A stretch of 6,076 nucleotides of DNA from Rhodothermales bacterium (GTDB taxonomy: Bacteria > Bacteroidota > Rhodothermia > Rhodothermales > VXPQ01), in NCBI GenBank assembly GCA_028283985.1, contig JANQSQ010000305.1:1-6076 (forward strand), given 5' to 3'. Of this stretch, positions 1 to 5,647 are shown piece after piece (the first letter of the stretch is position 1; every line of letters begins with the position of its first letter). Both the position numbers and the translations under genes were made by a program. The notes below the pieces were generated by a model, which was not told the origin of the DNA, searched no databases, and worked only from the letters and a program-made list of their open reading frames with translations.

Positions 1-1
1 G

Positions 2-1696
2 AATCGGAACGATGGCCTCAAGACATTCGATTTTGCTGTCGCCAATCCACCCTTCTCCGCCAAAGCCTGGACGAACGGGCTCGATCCGGACCACGACCGA
101 TTCAGGCGTTTCGAGTACGGCATTCCCCCGCCAAAAAACGGGGATTACGCCTTCCTATTACACCTCATCGCATCACTCAATAACAAGGGCAAGGGCGCGA
201 TCATTCTGCCTCACGGCGTATTGTTTCGCGGGAACAAGGAGGCCGAGATTCGCAAGAATCTGATCCTGCGCGGCTTCATCAAGGGCATTATCGGTTTGCC
301 TGCCAATCTTTTCTATGGCACTGGCATTCCTGCTTGCATCTTGATTATAGACAAGGAGCATGCCCATGGCCGCGCCGGCATTTTCATGATCGACGCAAGC
401 AAGGGCTTTCTAAAGGACGGCAACAAGAACCGCCTGCGCGCGCAAGACATCCTCAAGATTGTTTATGTGTTCAACGAGCAGGAAGAATTGCCCGGCTACT
501 CCCGTATGGTTCCGGTGTCGGAGATTGCCGATCCGGCCAACGATTTTAATCTCAATATCCCGCGCTATATCGACCCCAGTGAGCCTGAGGATATACACGA
601 TCTGGATGCTCACTTGAACGGCGGCATTCCCGACCGCGACATTGACGCACTCGAAGACCACTGGAGTATTTTCCCCTCGCTGCGTCAGGCATTATTTGCG
701 GGCAACGGTCGGTTGGGCTACAGCGATGCCCGAATCGAGGCGGGGCAAGTAAAAAACGCGATCCTCGACCACAACGAATTCAAGAACTACAGGGAGGGGA
801 TTACGGCTGTCTTCGACATTTGGCGCAAGACACACGAACCGCTCCTGAAGGCACTTGCACCGGGCGCCAAGCCCAGGGATGTCATCCGTACCCTGTCGGA
901 AGACCTGCTGGCGCGTTTCACCGACCTGCCGCTACTCGATCAGTACGATGTCTACCAGCGGTTGATGAACTACTGGGACGAGGTCATGCAGGACGATGTG
1001 TATCTGATCGCAGCAGATGGCTGGGCCGATGCCGTCGGGCCGCGCGGGATTATCGAGGACAAGGAAAAGAAAATCAAGGAAACGCCGGATCTGACTGTCA
1101 AGCGCAAGAAATACAAGATGGATCTGGTTTCTCCGGGATTGATCATCGCGCGTTACTTTGCCGATGAGCAGACAGAGATCGAGGCACTACAGGCCCGGCA
1201 GGAAGTTGCGGCCCGCGAACTGGAGGAATTTGTTGAAGAACACTCGGGGGAGGAGGGCTTGCTGGCAGAGGTGGTGAACGACAAGGGCAAGGTCACTAAA
1301 ACTGCGGCGGCAGCAAGGCTCAAGACCATGCGGAACGAGCCGGAGAGCGATGAGGAACAGGAAGCACTCATGCGCTGTCTGGCTCTGATCGAAGCCGAGT
1401 CAAAGGCGGGGAAAGCCGTTAAGGACAATCAGGCCGCGCTGAACGAGCAGGTGCTGGCCCGCTACGCCTCGCTTACCGAAACCGCCATCAAGTTGCTGGT
1501 CGTAGAGGATAAATGGTTTGCCGGCATCCGGGGCGCTATCGAGAGCGAGGTGGAACGGCTTACTCAACGCCTCGCCGGGCGCGTAAAGGAACTGGAGGAA
1601 CGCTACGTCCGGACGCTGCCGGAGTTGGAGCAGGAGGTGGAGGCATTCGGCGCCAAGGTCGAGAGGCACTTGAGGCGGATGGGGGTGTCACTATGA
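2..1696 (+). CDS. hsdM: Type I restriction-modification methyltransferase subunit HsdM (5'-truncated by window edge)
   Basis: This is the modification subunit of a type I restriction-modification enzyme. It transfers a methyl group from S-adenosylmethionine to the N6 of adenine at a site chosen by HsdS. The frame is open from base 2 to the TGA at 1694-1696, giving 564 visible residues; the N-terminal domain and SAM-binding motif I lie upstream of the window. Visible residues 15-18 are NPPF, the catalytic motif IV of N6-adenine methylases (44-55). Further family hallmarks follow: GDYAFLLHLIASL, GAIILPHGVLFRG, and GLPANLFYGTGIPACILI around residues 98-115. The C-terminal third is rich in Glu, Lys and Arg and probably coiled coil, as expected for the helices that pack against HsdS. 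A TTG at 221 lies inside the conserved LPHGVLFRG stretch and is an internal Leu, not a start. Family members of this long type run to roughly 800 residues, so about 250 are probably missing. The stop overlaps the next start as ATGA. The family call is very secure. Confidence 0.95.
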   Translation, partial: NRNDGLKTFDFAVANPPFSAKAWTNGLDPDHDRFRRFEYGIPPPKNGDYAFLLHLIASLNNKGKGAIILPHGVLFRGNKEAEIRKNLILRGFIKGIIGLPANLFYGTGIPACILIIDKEHAHGRAGIFMIDASKGFLKDGNKNRLRAQDILKIVYVFNEQEELPGYSRMVPVSEIADPANDFNLNIPRYIDPSEPEDIHDLDAHLNGGIPDRDIDALEDHWSIFPSLRQALFAGNGRLGYSDARIEAGQVKNAILDHNEFKNYREGITAVFDIWRKTHEPLLKALAPGAKPRDVIRTLSEDLLARFTDLPLLDQYDVYQRLMNYWDEVMQDDVYLIAADGWADAVGPRGIIEDKEKKIKETPDLTVKRKKYKMDLVSPGLIIARYFADEQTEIEALQARQEVAARELEEFVEEHSGEEGLLAEVVNDKGKVTKTAAAARLKTMRNEPESDEEQEALMRCLALIEAESKAGKAVKDNQAALNEQVLARYASLTETAIKLLVVEDKWFAGIRGAIESEVERLTQRLAGRVKELEERYVRTLPELEQEVEAFGAKVERHLRRMGVSL

Positions 1697-2838
1697 GTCA
1701 AGTATTCGATTTCGAGAATCTCGTCGAGTTGTTTCGGCGAACCCACGAGGAGACGCGCCACACGGCAGCGCGCGCTGTCGATCACTCACTCGTAGTGCGA
1801 AACTGGTTGTTCGGCTGGTATATCGTCGAGTATGAACAGCATGGCGCGGATAGGGCGGAATACGGAGCAGCACTGATAAAGAGACTGGCGGCCAAACTGG
1901 CTATACGAGGCTGCTCCAGTCGGAATTTAGCGTTATCGAGCAAGTTCTACAGATGCTACCCGGAGATTTTGCAGACGGCGTCTGCAAAATCAATGACGGT
2001 GTCTCAAGACGAGATATTGAGTAGCAACAGGACAACCTCTGCTCTCCAGTTGGCAGATCCGGAAATGCCGGGAATTGTGCAGACACTGTCTGCAGAATTG
2101 GTGAAGCGATTTTCTCTTGGCTGGTCCCACTACGTCACTCTTCTGACCATTGACAATCCAGAGGAGCGCCGCTTTTACGAGCTTGAGGCTACAGACAATG
2201 GCTGGAGCGTGCGCGAGTTGGAGCGGCAGATAGCTAGTTCCCTGTATGAGCGGCTCGCACTCAGCCGCGATAAGGAGGAAGTTCGTCGGCTTGCCAGCGA
2301 GGGGCAGGTGGTAGAGAAAGCGTCAGACCTGATCAAGAACCCATTGGTGCTGGAGTTTCTTGGGTTGGAGGAAAAGCCTGTCTATTCCGAGAGCGAACTG
2401 GAAACTGCGATCATCGACCGGCTTCAGCACTTCTTACTGGAGTTGGGTAAAGGTTTTCTGTTCGAGGCACGGCAGAAGCGGTTTACTTTCGACAACAGAC
2501 ATTTCCGTGTGGACCTGGTTTTCTACAATCGGCTCCTGCGCTGCTATGTTCTGATTGACCTCAAGCGCGGCGAACTGACCCATCAGGACTTGGGACAGAT
2601 GCAGATGTATGTCAATTACTTTGACCGCTATGTGAAAACTGACGACGAACTTCCGACCGTTGGCATTGTGCTCTGCGGTCGCAAGAACGATGCCGTGGTT
2701 GAACTGACGCTGCCGGAAGAAGCCAATATCTACGCATCGAAATATCAGCTCTATCTGCCGTCGAAACAGGAACTTGTAGCCCAGTTGGAAAGCGTCCAGA
2801 GAGAGTTGAACTATCTGGAAAGCGAAGACGATGCATAG
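1693..2838 (+). CDS. DUF1016 / YhcG-family PD-(D/E)XK nuclease domain protein
   Basis: This 381-residue protein has a DUF1016 N-terminal domain (about residues 8-185, with the hallmarks LVVRNWLFGWYIVEYEQ and the block from LGWSHYVTLL to WSVRELERQI). A C-terminal PD-(D/E)XK nuclease domain follows (about 215-370). Candidate catalytic residues are Asp274 in FRVDLVFYN, then Asp289 and Lys291 in LIDLKRGEL, with Glu250 or Glu258 upstream; these look intact. The family is known as predicted nucleases often found among defence and R-M genes. A role next to HsdM and HsdS, perhaps as extra nuclease or DNA-repair factor, is inference. The start is the ATG at 1693, which overlaps the hsdM stop as ATGA and has a G-rich stretch (1681-1685) seven bases upstream; it begins MSQVFDFENLVELFRRTH. 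Upstream in-frame codons would run deep into hsdM and look like shadow sequence. Residues 91-136, between the two conserved N-terminal blocks, form a low-conservation segment holding two palindromes (see separate entries). The stop overlaps hsdS. Confidence 0.92.
   Translation: MSQVFDFENLVELFRRTHEETRHTAARAVDHSLVVRNWLFGWYIVEYEQHGADRAEYGAALIKRLAAKLAIRGCSSRNLALSSKFYRCYPEILQTASAKSMTVSQDEILSSNRTTSALQLADPEMPGIVQTLSAELVKRFSLGWSHYVTLLTIDNPEERRFYELEATDNGWSVRELERQIASSLYERLALSRDKEEVRRLASEGQVVEKASDLIKNPLVLEFLGLEEKPVYSESELETAIIDRLQHFLLELGKGFLFEARQKRFTFDNRHFRVDLVFYNRLLRCYVLIDLKRGELTHQDLGQMQMYVNYFDRYVKTDDELPTVGIVLCGRKNDAVVELTLPEEANIYASKYQLYLPSKQELVAQLESVQRELNYLESEDDA
1965..1991. repeat. Perfect 13-bp inverted repeat inside the DUF1016 gene (palindrome copy 1)
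   Basis: The arms GATTTTGCAGACG (1965-1977) and CGTCTGCAAAATC (1979-1991) are exact reverse complements separated by one G. The sequence is in frame and encodes I-L-Q-T-A-S-A-K-S (residues 92-100 of the DUF1016 protein). RNA from either strand could fold into a tight hairpin. No T-run follows, so it does not look like a terminator. It shares its core TGCAGAC / GTCTGCA with a second copy 108 bases downstream in the same reading frame. Confidence 0.85.
2078..2094. repeat. 8-bp inverted repeat inside the DUF1016 gene (palindrome copy 2)
   Basis: The arms TGCAGACA (2078-2085) and TGTCTGCA (2087-2094) are exact reverse complements around one C. The wider stretch from 2071 aligns with copy 1, and the frame is the same: it encodes I-V-Q-T-L-S-A-E-L (residues 128-136) against I-L-Q-T-A-S-A-K-S in copy 1. 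The centre has diverged (ACACT against ACGGCGT), but each copy remains self-complementary. That suggests either compensatory change or two insertions of related palindromic units. Confidence 0.75.
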
Positions 2839-4195
2839 CGGGAAAGGGACAATGGGCGGTACTGTTGGAAATGGGCATTGTGCGTTATCGGAAGAGGTTC
2901 CGGTGGGTTACAAGCAGACTGAGGTGGGGGTTATTCCACGCGATTGGTCCGTGTTCTCCATTGGCGAGCTTTTTGACTACTTGTCTACGGCTAACAATTC
3001 GAGAGCCGATCTCGACAACACGGGTGTCATCGCGTATGTACATTACGGGGACATCCATACCCGTTTTCATCACTTCATAGACTTCTCTCGCGATAATTTA
3101 CCATGCCTATCGGCCTGCAAGCGGGTTAAGGCTACTCGGCTTCGTGATGGTGACCTGATTGTCGCAGATGCCTCCGAAGACGAAGATGGCGTGGGTAAAA
3201 GCGTGGAAATTCGCAATTTGGGCGAGGCTGAAGCAGTGTCGGGGTTGCATACCTTGTTACTTAGATCCAAGGATCAGCGGGTGCATGATGGCTATCGAGG
3301 GTACCTTCTTGAAAAAGCGCCCGCGAAAATTCAGTTGAGGCGTCTTGTCACAGGTCTGAAAGTCTTCGGAATATCTAAACAGGCTCTCAGGAATGTCCGG
3401 GTACCTCTGCCATCGCCTGTCGAACAACACGCCATTGCCGAGGCATTATCGGATGTGGACGGTTTGTTTGCGGCGTTGGAGGCGCTGATCGTCAAGAAGC
3501 GGGCAGTCAAGCAGGCCGCCATGCAGCAACTGCTCACCGGCAAGATTCGCCTGCCGGGGTTTAGTGGGGAGTGGGAGAGGAAGCGGTTGGGGGACTTGGG
3601 CTCCTTCTCGAAGGGCCGCGGTATCAAGCGCGAGGATGTCTCTGGAGCGGGCCTACCGTGTATCCGCTACGGAGAGTTATATACACGCTATAAAGACTAT
3701 ATCTTGAACCCAGTGTCGCGTATTTCTCCGTCTGTGGCTTTGGAGGCGCTTCCGATCAAGAAGGGCGACCTTCTATTTGCAGGCTCGGGTGAGACAGCGG
3801 AGGAGATTGGTATATGTGCGGCGTATCTTGGCGAAGAACCGGCTTATGCAGGTGGAGATATTATCACATTGACCCCGTCAGGGCAAAATCCAATTTACCT
3901 TGGTCACCTGATGAATCATCCAACCGTGGCAACACAAAAGACCCGTATGGCCCAAGGGAATGCGGTCGTTCATATCAGTGCAGGTAACTTGGCTCAGGTG
4001 AAAATAGATATTCCGCCTCTCGCAGAACAGACCACAATCGCCGAGATTCTCTCCGACATAGACACCGAGATCGTCGCGCTGGAACGACGACGAGACAAGA
4101 CCCGTGCCGTCAAGCAGGGCATGATGCAGCAGCTGCTCACGGGCCGGGTGCGGCTGGTCCAACCAACATACACTACGGAGGACATTGTATGCTGA
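2831..4195 (+). CDS. hsdS: Type I restriction-modification specificity subunit HsdS
   Basis: HsdS chooses the split DNA target read by the type I enzyme and scaffolds two HsdM subunits (plus HsdR for cleavage). The 454 residues show the classic two-half layout. A GYKQTEVGVIPRDW lead-in (26-39) is followed by target-recognition domain 1 (about 40-195), a conserved coiled coil (196-242), a second lead-in GFSGEWERKRLGDL (243-256), domain 2 (about 257-396) and a second coiled coil (397-442). Each coiled coil runs from an EQ..IAE.LSD.D motif to a VKQ..MQQLLTG.(I/V)RL motif. Length and layout fit a complete, functional subunit. The start at 2831 overlaps the DUF1016 stop by 8 bp. An in-frame ATG at 2852 has a better ribosome site (GGAAAGGGA, 2841-2849), and the 7 residues between the two are not part of the conserved core, so the true start may be 2852. 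The target sequence cannot be read from this protein alone. Confidence 0.95.
   Translation: MHSGKGTMGGTVGNGHCALSEEVPVGYKQTEVGVIPRDWSVFSIGELFDYLSTANNSRADLDNTGVIAYVHYGDIHTRFHHFIDFSRDNLPCLSACKRVKATRLRDGDLIVADASEDEDGVGKSVEIRNLGEAEAVSGLHTLLLRSKDQRVHDGYRGYLLEKAPAKIQLRRLVTGLKVFGISKQALRNVRVPLPSPVEQHAIAEALSDVDGLFAALEALIVKKRAVKQAAMQQLLTGKIRLPGFSGEWERKRLGDLGSFSKGRGIKREDVSGAGLPCIRYGELYTRYKDYILNPVSRISPSVALEALPIKKGDLLFAGSGETAEEIGICAAYLGEEPAYAGGDIITLTPSGQNPIYLGHLMNHPTVATQKTRMAQGNAVVHISAGNLAQVKIDIPPLAEQTTIAEILSDIDTEIVALERRRDKTRAVKQGMMQQLLTGRVRLVQPTYTTEDIVC
3416..3553 (+). repeat. HsdS central conserved coiled-coil repeat, copy 1
   Basis: This encodes HsdS residues 196-241. It is the first of two copies of the helical spacer that sets the distance between the two half-targets and docks HsdM. 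Homology to copy 2 (4019-4156) is visible in protein and DNA: both share GTCAAGCAGG followed by ATGCAGCA and CTGCTCAC. Such repeats are known sites for recombination that shuffles target-recognition domains. Confidence 0.8.
4019..4156 (+). repeat. HsdS C-terminal conserved coiled-coil repeat, copy 2
   Basis: This encodes HsdS residues 397-442. The motifs match copy 1 at 3416-3553: EQTTIAEILSDID against EQHAIAEALSDVD, and AVKQGMMQQLLTGRVRL against AVKQAAMQQLLTGKIRL. It is GC-rich (37 of 60 for 4081-4140), in contrast to the AT-richer recognition domain before it. Confidence 0.8.
4177..4181 (+). promoter_or_regulatory. Shine-Dalgarno site for kwaA inside the hsdS 3' end
   Basis: GGAGG at 4177-4181 sits seven bases before the ATG at 4189. 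It is the clearest ribosome-binding site in the window, and it decides the kwaA start. It lies within the last codons of hsdS, so kwaA can be translated both by its own site and by coupling to hsdS. Confidence 0.75.
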
Positions 4196-4728
4196 ATATC
4201 TTCGCCAAGTGTCTCTTGGTATCAACATCTCTTTCACCCGTGCTCATTGCGGTAGCTATAAATCAGTTCGAGCGCGGGGAGCCATGCACGAGTTGGATAT
4301 GGTGGCTTGTAGCGGCTTTTGTTCTCGTGTTACTCTGCTGGGCTCTTTTGAGATATGCAGGGAGAAAAGTACAAGAATGTTTGCTCTTTATCAAGGAGTT
4401 TGAACGCAAAGATCAGGAAGTGCTCACATTTCTTTTTATCTATCTTCTGCCCTTCCTTCGATCAGAACAATCAATATTTGCTACTGGCTGGCTCACAAGT
4501 GGGTACATTTTGGCAATTATTATCCTTGCCATCGCATATGCCGGCGCCTTTCATTTCAATCCTGTGATGCGTATATTATTCCGCTATCGTTTTTATGCTA
4601 TAAAGAACGATCATGGAATATCCAATCTTCTGATTAGCAAAACAGATCTTCAACAGTCTGGCCAAAAAATAAAAACTGTTAGACTCGCACGGAACGTACA
4701 CTTACATACAGGCAACACACATGCTTGA
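4189..4728 (+). CDS. kwaA: KwaA, membrane subunit of the Kiwa anti-phage system
   Basis: This 179-residue protein has four likely transmembrane helices, at about residues 6-25, 36-55, 77-92 and 103-122, followed by a cytoplasmic tail of some 55 residues. The basic stretches at 55-75 and 128-175 predict both ends and the middle loop in the cytoplasm (positive-inside rule). After the last helix, FHFNPVMRILFRYRFYAI and then SNLLISK fit the conserved KwaA pattern as I recall it. The gene is followed directly by a DUF4868 (KwaB) gene, which is the defining Kiwa pair. In known Kiwa systems KwaA is the inner-membrane partner that holds KwaB at the envelope and senses phage attack. The start at 4189 has GGAGG seven bases upstream and overlaps the hsdS stop by 7 bp. 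Base composition is clearly lower in GC than hsdM (20 of 60 at 4621-4680). The membrane call is near certain; the KwaA call rests on topology, motif memory and neighbour. Confidence 0.85.
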   Translation: MLNIFAKCLLVSTSLSPVLIAVAINQFERGEPCTSWIWWLVAAFVLVLLCWALLRYAGRKVQECLLFIKEFERKDQEVLTFLFIYLLPFLRSEQSIFATGWLTSGYILAIIILAIAYAGAFHFNPVMRILFRYRFYAIKNDHGISNLLISKTDLQQSGQKIKTVRLARNVHLHTGNTHA

Positions 4729-5602
4729 AAATTTACATCTTGCGGCTATTGTAAAAAAGACTGGAACAACTCACCTCCTGCGAATCCCGCTGCACCAAGG
4801 GTTACAGGGTGATCTCGCGGAGAGTTGGCATGAACAGTACACTATCTTCACGGATGATGTTCAGGAGATTGATTTTGATGCTGGTTACAAACCTGAAAAA
4901 CATGAGCGTTTCCGAATACAGGATTATGAACTTCCCGAATGGTTGGTAGGGCAAGACAGCCTCTCGGTGCCATATCTTGACACCATAAATGACAACGATG
5001 TGGTTCTTAACGCCATCCAGGGAATCATTGCATTCGCCCGAGATAGCCAAGGTGCGGAATTGATGCTGTTCCAGAACTTCAGTCGCTCTCATGTGATCAA
5101 GCCTGGGCGTATCCTGCTTCTTGAAAAGGATACCTATACAACTATGAAGAAGCCAGCCCTGACCCTTGATACAAAATTGAGCGCTGTTTACCTGGCAGCT
5201 GATAAAAAATTGCTCTTTCACAGCTTTCGAACCGTCAACACTTTCTTGCCGCTCGCTGACTTCTACGAAGAAGCGTCCGAGCGTGAGATTCGGAGCATCC
5301 TACAACACGAGCGTCTGTATCCAGAGGATGCAGATGCCCTTGCTGCTGGTGCCAATCAATGGTTCCGTAAGCGTTTTGCCATGCTCCGGGATTCGGAGAT
5401 ACTTGATCAATACACTGTGCAACAGATTGCGGATCAATCTAAGGACTACGAAGTGAACATTTGTCTGGATGATGATCGGATTGTCTTTCCGGCTGATCGG
5501 ACTCAAGCTAAACGTCTGCTCCAGTTCCTCAATGAAGAGTTGTTCCGCGGCGCCATCACGGAAACCCTCTACGAGACCAATTCGAAGCGAGAGGCCGACT
5601 AA
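4721..5602 (+). CDS. kwaB: KwaB, DUF4868-domain effector of the Kiwa anti-phage system
   Basis: This 293-residue soluble protein has no signal peptide or membrane helix. The C-terminal half (about 150-280) carries the DUF4868 pattern: LSAVYLAADKKLLFHSFRTVN (153-173, strand-rich), F....ASEREI, an ILQHERLYPEDAD segment, NQWFRKRFAMLRDSEILDQ (212-230), the KDYEVNICLDDDRIVFP block (241-257), and a closing helix KRLLQFLNEELFRGAITETLY (264-284). In Kiwa, KwaB assembles with the membrane protein KwaA and acts on phage DNA replication in the cytoplasm; DNA binding is reported for the family. Length is close to known KwaB (about 300). The start at 4721 overlaps the kwaA stop by 8 bp. No good Shine-Dalgarno is seen, only AGG about 8 bases upstream, so expression probably depends on translational coupling, which would keep KwaA and KwaB in balance. 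The stop at 5600-5602 closes the coupled gene chain. Confidence 0.88.
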   Translation: MLENLHLAAIVKKTGTTHLLRIPLHQGLQGDLAESWHEQYTIFTDDVQEIDFDAGYKPEKHERFRIQDYELPEWLVGQDSLSVPYLDTINDNDVVLNAIQGIIAFARDSQGAELMLFQNFSRSHVIKPGRILLLEKDTYTTMKKPALTLDTKLSAVYLAADKKLLFHSFRTVNTFLPLADFYEEASEREIRSILQHERLYPEDADALAAGANQWFRKRFAMLRDSEILDQYTVQQIADQSKDYEVNICLDDDRIVFPADRTQAKRLLQFLNEELFRGAITETLYETNSKREAD

Positions 5603-5618
5603 AATTGCACTTATCCGT

Positions 5619-5624
5619 TATAAT
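5619..5624 (+). promoter_or_regulatory. Candidate -10 box (TATAAT) for the DUF4062 gene
   Basis: A perfect TATAAT at 5619-5624 lies in the 45-bp gap between kwaB and the next gene, 23 bases before its ATG. The -35 side is weak: the best match at acceptable spacing is CCGACT (5595-5600, 18-bp spacer), inside the end of kwaB. The TTGCAC at 5605-5610 is too close. A transcript from here would have a leader of only about 17 bases. An activator-dependent or weak promoter is plausible; this is inference from the box alone. Confidence 0.45.
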
Positions 5625-5647
5625 GCCCTCGCGCCATATCAGATACA

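Noticed and set aside
12..263. Plus-strand frame of 83 codons at the left edge
   Set aside because: It overlaps the hsdM frame that carries NPPF and other methylase motifs; the translation is Ser/Pro/Arg-rich and out of frame, so it is not a gene.
1965..1991. The 13-bp palindrome as a transcription terminator
   Set aside because: No run of T follows on either strand, it lies deep inside an intact gene, and downstream genes are coupled to it. It was kept as a repeat instead.
2038..2057. Possible third palindrome (TCTGC ... GCAGA) between the two DUF1016 palindromes
   Set aside because: The stem is only 5 bp with a 10-base loop, and the frame and flanks do not match the other two copies. A match this short is expected by chance.
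3675..3705. AT-rich TATA-like strings inside HsdS recognition domain 2
   Set aside because: They are in the coding frame of a variable domain with low GC, have no paired -35 element, and no gene starts nearby.
3878..4237. Minus-strand open frame of 119 codons across the hsdS/kwaA junction
   Set aside because: It is antisense to the conserved HsdS coiled coil and the kwaA start, with no family resemblance; a by-product of the sense codon use.
4802..5221. Minus-strand open frame of 139 codons opposite kwaB
   Set aside because: It is wholly antisense to a well-supported DUF4868 gene, has no ribosome site that I can see, and its translation shows no recognisable motif. It is a shadow frame.
5605..5624. 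TTGCAC plus TATAAT as a full sigma-70 promoter
   Set aside because: The spacing is only 8 bases, too short for RNA polymerase. Only the TATAAT is retained, as a candidate -10 box.
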